Source: a bacterium
GTDB taxonomy: Bacteria; UBA9089; CG2-30-40-21; SBAY01
NCBI GenBank assembly: GCA_040757115.1
Contig: JBFLYA010000076.1
Span: 1-16,772, forward strand
Reading direction: 5' to 3'
Length of the DNA: 16,772 nt
Within the stretch, counting starts at the first letter, position 1; every line of letters begins with the position of its first letter. The position numbers were made by a program, and so were the translations under genes. Below are positions 6,793 to 14,005 of the stretch, in pieces. A model generated the notes under the pieces. The model saw only the letters and a program-made list of their open reading frames with translations. It had not been told where the DNA came from and ran no database searches.

Positions 6793-8177
6793 TTTTCCTC
6801 CGGTCCACTAATTTCAAAAAATTCAATTTTAGCTATTTGGTGGTCAAATAGAGTTTCTATCTTCTCTAAGATAATTTTATCCAAAGTAATTTGTTTATCA
6901 CACAAATCTTCCTCTGCAATTATTTTTGCATCATATTGAGTTTGTGCAATGATAAGGTCTTGGCAGGCTATTTTTTCACTTTCTTGAAGCAGTTCAATTT
7001 GTCTTTCAAGATTTTTTATTTTAAGATACTTTTGGCGTGTAATAGATGTTATTTCTTTTTTTAGTGCTTCAAGGGTAAGTTGAGCGGCAGAATATTTATT
7101 TAAAGATGCTTTTATGTCAGAAGTAACCTCTCCACCAGTGAAAAAAGGTAAGGTAATATTTATTCTGACATTCCATTCTTTATTAAAATCATCAAGACTT
7201 TTTTTTAAGTTTTCATCAGATCTATCATAACCATAATTCCCAGTAATCATAGCAGAAACCTTTCTGCCACTGCGAGCTAAATTAATCTCTTTTTCTTTCA
7301 ACCTAATTTCTAATTGCTGAACTTGAATTTGCAGGTTATCTTCTAATGCTTTAGAAATTGCTTCTTTTAACTGTCCTTCATAAGGGATATAGTCAGGTAT
7401 AATATTAAAGTCAAATTCAGGTAAAGTATCAACATCAAGTAATTGTAAAAATTCTTCTCTTTTTCTTTCATAGATATCTTCAATCTTCATTAAATCATTT
7501 TTTGCAGTTAGAACCTCTAATTTTTTATTTAAGAGTAGAGAAGTGGTAATTATGCCCGCATCTAATTTAGATTCATACTTTTTTAGTTGTTCTTCTTTGA
7601 TGTTTAATAACTTTTGATTTAATTCTATCATCTTCCTATATTTAAGTAATTCATAATAATTTCTTGAAACTTGATAGACCAATTGTTTTTTTATTGATTC
7701 AAGATTAATTTTGGCTATTAAATATTGAATTTGTGCGATAGAAATATTGGTTGAAATCTGACCATTATCAAGTAACCATTGGGTTAGTCCAATATTTATG
7801 TTATTAGTATATTTTTTGGAATCTTCAGCATAAAATATATTCTTATATACCTCACGGTAGTCTTGTGGTATCCAACTTGGAACATCCTCTACTGACTTTT
7901 GATATGGGCTAAATTCTGTCTTGTTGTAGCCAGAATCTATATTGAGATAAAGATGTGGTAACCATTTTGCCCATGCCTTTTTAATATTGGCTTCTAAAGA
8001 AGCAATCTCTTTTAATGCTGATTGAAGTTTTAGACTATTCTTCAAGGCAATTTGAATACCATCCTCTAAAGTTAAAGGTTGGTGATTTTTAGCTTCTTGA
8101 GCTAAATTTTCTTTTGGTGTTAATATTAAAATAAATATTAATATTAATCTTCCTAAAAAAAAGATTCGATACAGCAT
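6789..8177 (-). CDS. TolC-type outer membrane efflux protein
   Basis: The 462-residue protein starts with a hydrophobic export signal (about residues 1-26, ending near LAQEA). Two repeats of the outer-membrane efflux protein domain follow, mostly long Lys/Glu/Leu/Gln-rich helices with short strand regions (for example LYLNIDSGYN and VRINITLPFFTGGEV). In homologues, three copies form one channel through the outer membrane and the periplasm. The length fits the family. It opens the tripartite set, followed directly by the adaptor and the MacB pair, so export through this pump is its likely job. It could also serve the ABC exporter upstream. Thirteen bases separate it from the small membrane-protein gene, and its ribosome-binding site is weak, which suggests expression as part of the operon. 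Confidence 0.88.
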   Translation of the reverse strand: MLYRIFFLGRLILIFILILTPKENLAQEAKNHQPLTLEDGIQIALKNSLKLQSALKEIASLEANIKKAWAKWLPHLYLNIDSGYNKTEFSPYQKSVEDVPSWIPQDYREVYKNIFYAEDSKKYTNNINIGLTQWLLDNGQISTNISIAQIQYLIAKINLESIKKQLVYQVSRNYYELLKYRKMIELNQKLLNIKEEQLKKYESKLDAGIITTSLLLNKKLEVLTAKNDLMKIEDIYERKREEFLQLLDVDTLPEFDFNIIPDYIPYEGQLKEAISKALEDNLQIQVQQLEIRLKEKEINLARSGRKVSAMITGNYGYDRSDENLKKSLDDFNKEWNVRINITLPFFTGGEVTSDIKASLNKYSAAQLTLEALKKEITSITRQKYLKIKNLERQIELLQESEKIACQDLIIAQTQYDAKIIAEEDLCDKQITLDKIILEKIETLFDHQIAKIEFFEISGPEEK

Positions 8178-8190
8178 TTATTCTTAGTAT

Positions 8191-8676
8191 TTAGAAAAAG
8201 ATATCCTTTACCAAATCGAAAAATTTCTTTGATAAACTCTTTTTCTCTTTTTCCCCTTTCGTGATGATAATAATTATAGTTACTACCACGCTGATAATTA
8301 TAGCCAGAGTAGGGATAAAAAAACCAAAAACCCTATAGCTTATAGAAATTAATGCGTAACTTCCTATCAAAGTAATAAAAAGACCTATAAATATGGCACA
8401 TATAATAAGTGGCTTGATAATAAGATTTAAGATAGTGTTATAGATGAGTTTGAGAATCTCTCCGCTCTTGAGTATATTTTTTTCTATGGTGGTAAGACTA
8501 TCTTTTCTAAGACGAACTCGATAAATAAATATACCCACTAATATCCCTAAGGCAATAAAAAATATATCCCTTAGTGTAATCCAATGAGTGATTATATTTT
8601 CGATTAATATCTTTAAAGTGGCAATGCAATTGAACCACCATGGTAAATAATGATTGATGACATCATTTAACAACAT
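8191..8676 (-). CDS. Small membrane protein of unknown function (3 predicted membrane segments)
   Basis: I do not recognise this 161-residue protein. It has a hydrophobic stretch at about residues 37-53 (IFFIALGILVGIFIY) followed by a basic loop (RVRLRK). Two closely spaced membrane segments follow at about 83-107 and 116-138, and the tail is short, basic and Phe-rich. The loop between segments (about 54-82) is amphipathic. It is the first gene behind a good sigma-70-like promoter (8758-8786), and its 5' leader contains a short hairpin. No clear ribosome-binding site precedes ATG 8676, so the start is less certain. Position at the head of the TolC-MacA-MacB genes suggests an accessory role in that pump or in self-protection against an exported peptide, but that is only inference from context. 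Confidence 0.7.
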   Translation of the reverse strand: MLLNDVINHYLPWWFNCIATLKILIENIITHWITLRDIFFIALGILVGIFIYRVRLRKDSLTTIEKNILKSGEILKLIYNTILNLIIKPLIICAIFIGLFITLIGSYALISISYRVFGFFIPTLAIIISVVVTIIIIITKGEKEKKSLSKKFFDLVKDIFF

Positions 8677-8690
8677 TTAACTATTCCAGA

Positions 8691-8714
8691 CAGAAACAGA
8701 TTTTTCTGCTTCTG
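8691..8714 (-). promoter_or_regulatory. Hairpin in the 5' leader of the small membrane-protein gene
   Basis: CAGAAACAGA (8691-8700) and TCTGCTTCTG (8705-8714) pair over ten bases with one mismatch and a 4-base loop. The stem ends 14 bases before ATG 8676 and lies downstream of the promoter, so it would be in the transcript leader and could affect translation. It has no T-run, so it is not a terminator. A regulatory role is inferred from position only. Confidence 0.35.
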
Positions 8715-8757
8715 TTAATTTGAAATTTGCTCTCATCCCTGATTTGAACCTACCTAC

Positions 8758-8786
8758 ATAATACTCGAACTTAAAGCAAAAGTCAA
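8758..8786 (-). promoter_or_regulatory. Sigma-70-like promoter for the TolC-MacAB unit
   Basis: On the minus strand TTGACT (8781-8786) and TATTAT (8758-8763) are separated by exactly 17 bases, close to the ideal vegetative promoter. It lies in the only sizeable gap (137 bases) within the downstream half of the gene block, after the ABC exporter and before the small membrane-protein gene at 8676. It would start transcription about 75 bases upstream of that ATG and split the block into two transcription units. Confidence 0.65.
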
Positions 8787-8813
8787 CTGTTTTCTACATT
8801 GTTTTATAAAATT

Positions 8814-10586
8814 CTAACTAAAGTTATAAGAGCATGTGGCATCTTCTATTCTTTGAAACTGTCTTTGAAACAGACGATAATAATATCCCTTTTCTTTAAT
8901 TAAATCAAAATGTGAGCCCATTTCTACAAGTTTACCCTGATGTAATACAATTATTTTCTCAGCGTTTATAACAGTTCCCACACGATGGGCAATAATAATA
9001 GTGGTTTTCCCTTTAATAAGATTTATTAATAAGTTATGGAATTCTATTTCTGCTTTTGGGTCTAAAGATGAGGTAGCTTCATCTAAGATAAATATATTGG
9101 GATTCTTTAGCAGGGCTCTAGCAATTGTAATAAATTGTCGTTCTCCTCCAGATAATTTTATTCCTCCTTCTCCAACCATTGTCTGATATTTATTGGGAAG
9201 GGCAGTAATAGAGTTATGAATCCCTACAGTTTTTGCCACTGCAATAATTTCTTCTTCACTTGCGTTTTTCTTACCAAAGGCAATGTTATCATAAATAGAG
9301 CCATTAAATAAAATTGTCTCCTGAGGGATATATCCAATCCTTTCTCTTAAAGAGCTAATAGTAACATCTTTAATATCCCGATTGTCAATTTTGACCTTTC
9401 CATTAGTTGGATCATAAAATCGAAGGAGGAGGTTTATCAAAGAGCTCTTGCCTGAACCATTAAGTCCTACCAAAGTTACAATTTCCCCTGGTTTTATCTC
9501 TAAATTAATATCCTTTAAAGCAAAAAAATTATCTTCATAGCGCAGGGAAACTTTTTCAAATTGAATATGTCCTTTTATTCTATTAGTGAAGGGGAAAGCA
9601 TCAGATTTATCTTTTATTTCAGATTCAATAGATAAAATCTCATAGATTCTATCAAGAGAGGCTAATGATCTTTGAAAATCAATATAAAAATTACTCACAC
9701 CAGTTAGAGAATCTGTCAATAGATATAAATAGAATAATAATCCTCCCAGCGTTCCTGGAGTTAATAACCCTTGATTAATCTCATATCCTCCATACCAGAT
9801 AATGAGTATTAGGAAAAATGGATTTAAAAAATTTATTAAAGAACCAAAACCAGCATATATCTTTTCTTCTTTTAAAGAAGATGAAAGGAGATGACTACTT
9901 TCTTTTGAGAATCGGTCAATCATCTTATTTTCTTGAACAAATGACTGAATAATCTTTATGGAAGGGAAAAGTTCCTGAAAAAGGGCATTTATCTTGCCTG
10001 TTTTTACCCGGATATCATAGCTTATTTTTCTCATTTTTTCTCCAATTTTAACCGTAAGAAAGGCTATAATTACTATTCCAGATATCATAATTATTGATAT
10101 TTTCCACGAAAGTATAAAAATAATAACCAATCCTCCTATTGAGAATAGTGTATCTTTCAAAAAATAGAGGAAATCTAAAATGACTCCATATTGGATTTGG
10201 TTGAGGTCGTTAAATGCTCGAGAGCAAATCTCTCCTGACTGTCTGTTTTTAAAGAAACTGAGTGGTAGATTAATTAAGTGAGAATAAAGGTTTTCCCTCA
10301 GATCTACCGTAATCCTTTCTCCAATATATCTTGCCAAATAATTTAGACAATATTGGAACAATTCCCTAAATAGTATTATGATTAGGCAAAGTAAACATAA
10401 TTCTGAAATAACCCATATCCTTTTTCCTTTTTGCAATATACCATCAATAATTTCCTTTATTAATAAAGGAAACCATAAGTTCAAGATAGTTATAAAAATA
10501 AGGAATATAGAAACTATTACCATCTTAATTTTATATTCCTTCAGATAAATTAATATTATTGAGAATAATTTTGTTGTATTATTCAA
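8814..10586 (-). CDS. ABC exporter, fused membrane and ATPase domains (MsbA/peptide-exporter type)
   Basis: The 590-residue half-transporter has six membrane segments in the first about 300 residues and then a complete ATPase. That includes Walker A GLNGSGKS (374-381), Q-loop in PQETILFNGSI (Q422), signature LSGGE (478-482), Walker B ending ILDEATSSLD (500-509) and switch His H534. There is no N-terminal C39 peptidase domain, so it should not cleave leaders itself; the nearby S26 peptidase could. It probably acts as a homodimer that moves a peptide or lipid across the inner membrane. The start is TTG at 10584-10586, overlapping the nucleotidyltransferase gene by eight bases; AGGAGG lies about 11 bases upstream, inside that gene. 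The overlap points to coupled translation with the peptide-tailoring genes. Substrate choice between peptide and lipid is not visible from sequence. Confidence 0.9.
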   Translation of the reverse strand: MNNTTKLFSIILIYLKEYKIKMVIVSIFLIFITILNLWFPLLIKEIIDGILQKGKRIWVISELCLLCLIIILFRELFQYCLNYLARYIGERITVDLRENLYSHLINLPLSFFKNRQSGEICSRAFNDLNQIQYGVILDFLYFLKDTLFSIGGLVIIFILSWKISIIMISGIVIIAFLTVKIGEKMRKISYDIRVKTGKINALFQELFPSIKIIQSFVQENKMIDRFSKESSHLLSSSLKEEKIYAGFGSLINFLNPFFLILIIWYGGYEINQGLLTPGTLGGLLFYLYLLTDSLTGVSNFYIDFQRSLASLDRIYEILSIESEIKDKSDAFPFTNRIKGHIQFEKVSLRYEDNFFALKDINLEIKPGEIVTLVGLNGSGKSSLINLLLRFYDPTNGKVKIDNRDIKDVTISSLRERIGYIPQETILFNGSIYDNIAFGKKNASEEEIIAVAKTVGIHNSITALPNKYQTMVGEGGIKLSGGERQFITIARALLKNPNIFILDEATSSLDPKAEIEFHNLLINLIKGKTTIIIAHRVGTVINAEKIIVLHQGKLVEMGSHFDLIKEKGYYYRLFQRQFQRIEDATCSYNFS

Positions 10587-11745
10587 CTACCTTTATTCCT
10601 CCTTTAAACACTTTATTTATTAAGAATAAAACAAGCAAAGTAAATATTCTTATGACATCTCGAATATTCTCTGCCATAAAAATAGACGCTCCTATTGGAA
10701 TACCATCTCTTCCCATTTTACTGAGTAACTTAGGCAAAAATTTATCATCAAAAAAATTCTCAACATCTTTAAACAATTTAAAGAATAATATTCTTTTAAT
10801 CCTCCAAGGTTTTAAATCATCTAAAATTTTTAAAGGAATTGGAGCATCAAGTAATCTTTCGGCAAAATAAAAAGTAAAATACATAGAATTTTTTATTCGA
10901 TACTCATAAGATTTCTTAACTACATATTCCCAGTTTATCGTATAATAGGTAACAATATTTGTTATATCGCCTATAAGTTTCAATTCAAAGTTATGGTTAA
11001 TAGATAGATGAGGACAGAGACTCAATAACATATCTTCGGGTGAAAGTATAAGTGTATTAACTTCCCCTAATTGAGAAAATTGGGCATTTTCCCATATATC
11101 TTTCATTTCTATTTTTTGAAATAAAACACCTTCAAATACTGTAGTATGAATCTCTAAAGGTATTTTTACCTGTGGATGGATATACATAGGATGTAGCAGA
11201 ATCTTTCTTTTTCTTTCTCTAAAAAGGACCCATAGTAGCCACTCTGCAATTTTTGAGACATTAATTTCTTCTTTATAATAAAGGACATAACCTAACTCAT
11301 CTAACATTTTCTCACATTTGAACATATCCTCTTTGCGAACTAAAAGATCAATATCTCCAACTCCTCTTAGATATATAAGATTAGAATAGACTTTCTCTAA
11401 AGAATACCCTTTAAAAAGAATAACTTTTAGATTATTTTTATAGAATTTTTCTAAAATTCTATTTAGTTCCTTCTCATACCTTAAAGATTCAATAATGTAC
11501 CTTTTATATAAATTCTCCAATTTCATTATAACTTCACATGATAATATCTCTTTTAGATTAATTCTCTTTAAATTGTAATATAGTAAAGCCTGAATATTAT
11601 GAACCTTGGCCTTTTCTAATATATATCTCCAATTTAATTTTTCTTTTAAAAGTTCTATAACTTTATCAGATATATCCTTGTTGATTGTTACTCTTGTACA
11701 GTAGAGTAAAACTAAATTTTCTTTTAAAAATTTCTTTACTTTCAC
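10579..11745 (-). CDS. Nucleotidyltransferase-fold protein (PF14907-like, NTP_transf_5)
   Basis: In this 388-residue protein, 'VILFKG' (108-113) followed by 'YLRGVGDIDLLV' (125-136) is the hallmark of the uncharacterised nucleotidyltransferase family: KG, then an R-x-x-x-D-I-D metal site, here D131 and D133. Family members often sit in RiPP and PqqD-containing clusters. In some lasso-peptide clusters such an enzyme acts after an HprK-like kinase to extend a phosphate on the peptide's C-terminal serine. Such a kinase is encoded nearby (13995-14846), and the precursor ends in Ser. The start is GTG 11745, 24 bases after the signal-peptidase gene, with only a weak GGAAAA upstream. Its end overlaps the exporter gene by eight bases. 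Function here is inference; the family call rests on the motif. Confidence 0.78.
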   Translation of the reverse strand: MKVKKFLKENLVLLYCTRVTINKDISDKVIELLKEKLNWRYILEKAKVHNIQALLYYNLKRINLKEILSCEVIMKLENLYKRYIIESLRYEKELNRILEKFYKNNLKVILFKGYSLEKVYSNLIYLRGVGDIDLLVRKEDMFKCEKMLDELGYVLYYKEEINVSKIAEWLLWVLFRERKRKILLHPMYIHPQVKIPLEIHTTVFEGVLFQKIEMKDIWENAQFSQLGEVNTLILSPEDMLLSLCPHLSINHNFELKLIGDITNIVTYYTINWEYVVKKSYEYRIKNSMYFTFYFAERLLDAPIPLKILDDLKPWRIKRILFFKLFKDVENFFDDKFLPKLLSKMGRDGIPIGASIFMAENIRDVIRIFTLLVLFLINKVFKGGIKVVE

Positions 11746-11769
11746 TGGTCAAATTTTCCAATTTTGATA

Positions 11770-12396
11770 CTACAAAATTTCCCTCTTATTTTTCAGGAGT
11801 GTAGGATAAGGTAATTTTTTACTGCTGATTTTACTATACATGTTATAAATACCAAAGATAATTACCCAGGGGATTATAGTAATTATTTCGCCTATTTTAC
11901 CTATAATCAGTGGGAAGTAGGATATTAAACATACCCTTTTTAATAAAGATATACATATCGCTACTGCAAATGAATATTTTGCTGTTAAATAAGAAAATAT
12001 TTTTACTCTCTTATTCTCTAAATCTATTTTTAGTCCATTTTTTTTTATTATTTCTCTTACCTTACCTATTACTTTTTCTTCTTCGACTAATTCATCAATA
12101 AAAAAAACAAAATCTCCTTTCGTTAAGAAACTTTTTCCCTTTATCTCTTGTTGTATTCTAATAACTCTATGGCCAATAAACATCTCTTCTTCACCATAAT
12201 GAACTACAATAATATCTCCTACTTTAATTTCCTCGGTAGGAATTTTCTTAATCAAGATCTTATCTGAATAATTAATCCATGGAAACATACTCCACCCTTT
12301 TACTCCCGAATATAAAATTGCTCCTTTTTCTAAGCACTCTTTAGCTAATTCCAATTCAGTTTTTGTATATTTTTTGTTTTGTTGGACAAAATTCAT
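11770..12396 (-). CDS. S26-family signal peptidase, ER/archaeal-type Ser-His, candidate leader peptidase
   Basis: The 208-residue protein has GWSMFPWI (34-41) with the nucleophile S36. 'IGHRVIRI' holds H76 in the place where the usual bacterial enzyme has lysine, so it belongs with ER/archaeal or SipW-like signal peptidases. 'LTKGD' (91-95) and D101 complete the active-site box. Membrane helices come after the catalytic part (about 141-185), not before it. Cutting the leader off the radical-SAM-modified peptide would fit its place in the gene order, but there is no direct proof. It starts at ATG 12396 with AGGAG about seven bases upstream. It is the first gene after the strong terminator hairpin behind the precursor gene. 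The C-terminal about 70 residues have no recognised domain. Confidence 0.8.
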   Translation of the reverse strand: MNFVQQNKKYTKTELELAKECLEKGAILYSGVKGWSMFPWINYSDKILIKKIPTEEIKVGDIIVVHYGEEEMFIGHRVIRIQQEIKGKSFLTKGDFVFFIDELVEEEKVIGKVREIIKKNGLKIDLENKRVKIFSYLTAKYSFAVAICISLLKRVCLISYFPLIIGKIGEIITIIPWVIIFGIYNMYSKISSKKLPYPTLLKNKREIL

Positions 12397-12415
12397 TCTT
12401 CTCCTCTCCAGTAAG

Positions 12416-12444
12416 ATTATAGTAAAGTACTATCTCCCACCTTT
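12416..12444 (-). promoter_or_regulatory. Possible weak promoter after the terminator hairpin
   Basis: TATAAT lies on the minus strand at 12416-12421, between the terminator hairpin and the signal-peptidase gene. No good -35 box is seen 17 bases upstream (AAAGGT-like). It could restart transcription for the tailoring and export genes, but a chance match in AT-rich DNA is possible. Confidence 0.25.
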
Positions 12445-12446
12445 CT

Positions 12447-12490
12447 AAAAAGTCGCAGTTTACTTTGATGAGTAAACTGCGACTTTTTTT
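12447..12490 (-). terminator. Perfect 18-bp terminator/attenuator hairpin behind the precursor gene
   Basis: Bases 12447-12464 and 12471-12488 are exact reverse complements (core AGTCGCAGTTTACT), with a 6-base loop. Both sides carry A/T runs, so the structure can stop transcription from either direction; on the minus strand the stem ends in five Ts. It lies 18 bases after the stop of the 44-residue precursor and 51 bases before the next gene. This is where RiPP operons often carry a partial terminator that makes precursor mRNA more abundant than mRNA for the tailoring genes. Confidence 0.88.
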
Positions 12491-12507
12491 GTTAGACTAC
12501 TTCGCTG

Positions 12508-12642
12508 CTACGACTTAGAGTTGACCTTACATCCATTCTTGCACCGACACGGCTTAGTTTTAATAGTCTTATTGCACCACAAAGCAGTCTCCTCAAATAT
12601 TTTTTCTGAAATAATTTGAGGCGTTTCATATTGCCGTTTCAT
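12508..12642 (-). CDS. Cys-rich RiPP precursor peptide (44 aa), putative radical SAM substrate
   Basis: This small gene encodes 44 residues. The first about 21 form an acidic leader (MKRQYETPQIISEK, then IFEETAL; Glu at 6, 13, 17, 18). The rest is a basic core with C23, C32, C34 and C38, seven Lys/Arg, no acidic residue and a C-terminal serine (ending NSKS). The ATG overlaps the 3' end of the radical SAM gene by 17 bases. The ribosome-binding site ATCACCTCCTTTCT (plus strand, 12648-12661) matches the usual 3' tail of 16S rRNA over 14 bases, which implies very high translation. An 18-bp terminator follows the stop. The leader/core charge split, the position next to rSAM and PqqD genes, and the strong expression signals together support a RiPP precursor. 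The ring chemistry (thioether at Cys or another link) cannot be read from sequence. I know no named family for it. Confidence 0.85.
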   Translation of the reverse strand: MKRQYETPQIISEKIFEETALWCNKTIKTKPCRCKNGCKVNSKS

Positions 12643-13699
12643 TTCTTATCACCTCCTTTCTCATTTCAGCTATCTCCTTGTCGTAAGGAGAACAGGCTAA
12701 TAATCCATATCCTTCCAAAAATGTAGCTCCCATACATTTCCCACACAGATTAGCAATATCACAATTGTAACATTCTTCATCAATAGCACGCAAGTTTCTT
12801 ATTTCAAAAAGTTTTTCTGATGTCCACCAGATATTATGAAATGTATCCTTTCTTAGATCTCCTACTTCTACCGGCATCCCTATACAAGGGAAAACTTTTC
12901 CAATTGGAGAAATTGCACATTGAATCGTTCCTGTTCCACAAAATTCTCGATATGGTCTTTCTTTAATACTTTCCTTTTCTTCTCTTGGTATACACGCTTT
13001 TTCTTCTATCCATATACCAGTTCCCCTTTCTTTCTCATACACATTTTTAAGAAAAACAAATAATTCTGACCTATTAAGTCTATACTTTGCGGGTTCAGAA
13101 TCCCCATCATTTTTATAAGTGATATATACATCTGGCCTGGTTAATATTCCTAATTTTTCCCCCATTTCTTTTATTAATTTATATTCTTTAAAATTCTGCT
13201 TCATATATATAGTTTTTAAGATAACCTTTATTCCACTATCTTTCAATAATCTAATAGCATTCATAGTTTTTTCAAACGAACCATTTGTTCTTGTAATTTT
13301 ATCATGAGTTAACGCTGTAGCCCCATAGAGACTAATTTCTACTGAAGAAACATGCAGTTCTTTTATCTTTCTTACTATTTCTGAATCTATTAAGGTTCCA
13401 TTAGTATATAGAATAACATCAAACATATTTTCTCTCGCATAACTTATTATGGTAAATAAATCTTTTCTTAAAAAAAATTCACCGCCGGTAAATGTAATGG
13501 TAAACACTTTTTCTCCCGCCAGTTGGTCTATAATATTTTTAATCTCTTCTGTAGAAAGTTCCTCTTCTGGAGATTGAGAATATTTTACTACATAACAATG
13601 GATACATTTCAAATTACACCAACAAGTAAGTTCAATTGCTGCTGTAAGTGGAAAGCCCTTTTCCATATATTTTTTTGCTAATTCATCTTCAAGACCCAT
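12626..13699 (-). CDS. Radical SAM/SPASM peptide-modifying enzyme (PqqE-like)
   Basis: The 357-residue protein has the radical SAM cluster motif C28-x3-C32-x2-C35 (CNLKCIHC) and a GGE motif (72-74). A SPASM domain follows, with C254, C261, C272, C310, C313, C319, C322 and C336 (CGTGTIQC, then ECYNCDIANLCGKC). That is enough for two extra [4Fe-4S] clusters. Family members such as PqqE, AlbA-type and other peptide maturases make C-C or thioether links on small peptides held by a PqqD-type partner. Here PqqD is the gene directly upstream and a Cys-rich peptide the gene directly downstream, overlapping by 17 bases. A strong GAGGTGAT site precedes ATG 13699. The likely job is cross-linking of the 12508-12642 peptide; the type of bond is unknown. 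Confidence 0.9.
   Translation of the reverse strand: MGLEDELAKKYMEKGFPLTAAIELTCWCNLKCIHCYVVKYSQSPEEELSTEEIKNIIDQLAGEKVFTITFTGGEFFLRKDLFTIISYARENMFDVILYTNGTLIDSEIVRKIKELHVSSVEISLYGATALTHDKITRTNGSFEKTMNAIRLLKDSGIKVILKTIYMKQNFKEYKLIKEMGEKLGILTRPDVYITYKNDGDSEPAKYRLNRSELFVFLKNVYEKERGTGIWIEEKACIPREEKESIKERPYREFCGTGTIQCAISPIGKVFPCIGMPVEVGDLRKDTFHNIWWTSEKLFEIRNLRAIDEECYNCDIANLCGKCMGATFLEGYGLLACSPYDKEIAEMRKEVIRNETAI
12648..12661 (-). promoter_or_regulatory. Exceptionally strong ribosome-binding site for the precursor peptide
   Basis: The plus strand reads ATCACCTCCTTTCT, identical over 14 bases to the usual 3' tail of bacterial 16S rRNA. The minus-strand mRNA would therefore pair with the ribosome over the whole stretch. 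The AGGAGG core ends nine bases before ATG 12642. The site lies inside the last codons of the radical SAM gene (encoding K-E-V-I), so that gene's end is constrained by it. It supports the precursor start. Confidence 0.85.
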
Positions 13700-13729
13700 T
13701 TGAAATCACCTCACTTTATCCAAGAAGAT

Positions 13730-14005
13730 TCAAATCATCTCTAAAACTATTAGTTTCTTATTGCATAATTCTTTTACAAAGTCACAAACTTCTTTTTTAG
13801 CCACATCCTCTTCAACATTATACTCATTACAAATGATGTAAATAATCTCTTTGATAGTCATTTTCCCATCTGCAAGTTCCCATATTCTAGTTCCTACTTC
13901 ATTTAAGGAATGTAGAATTCCTTCTTCTGGAGACAAAATCGTGGCATTATTGTCAATTATCCTAAATGCTGTATTCATACTTCTAACTACATAACTATTG
14001 ATCAT
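13730..14005 (-). CDS. PqqD-family peptide chaperone (RiPP recognition element)
   Basis: This 91-residue protein is the full length of a stand-alone PqqD domain. It shows the winged-helix pattern of the family: 'SPEEGILHSLNEVGTRIWELADGKMTIKEI' in the middle, followed by 'EEDVAKKEVCDFVKELCNKKLI'. PqqD domains bind RiPP leader peptides and hand them to radical SAM enzymes, so its role should be to hold the acidic leader of the 44-residue precursor. It overlaps the kinase gene by 11 bases. A clear GGAGGTG precedes ATG 14005, and the radical SAM gene starts 30 bases after its stop. It could also serve the kinase, as PqqD/HprK-like pairs occur without radical SAM genes. I consider the PqqD call firm. 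Confidence 0.88.
   Translation of the reverse strand: MINSYVVRSMNTAFRIIDNNATILSPEEGILHSLNEVGTRIWELADGKMTIKEIIYIICNEYNVEEDVAKKEVCDFVKELCNKKLIVLEMI

Noticed and set aside
12626-14005. True PQQ biosynthesis (PqqD-PqqE)
   Set aside because: The short peptide lacks the PqqA Glu-x3-Tyr core, and no PqqB, PqqC or PqqF genes are in the window.
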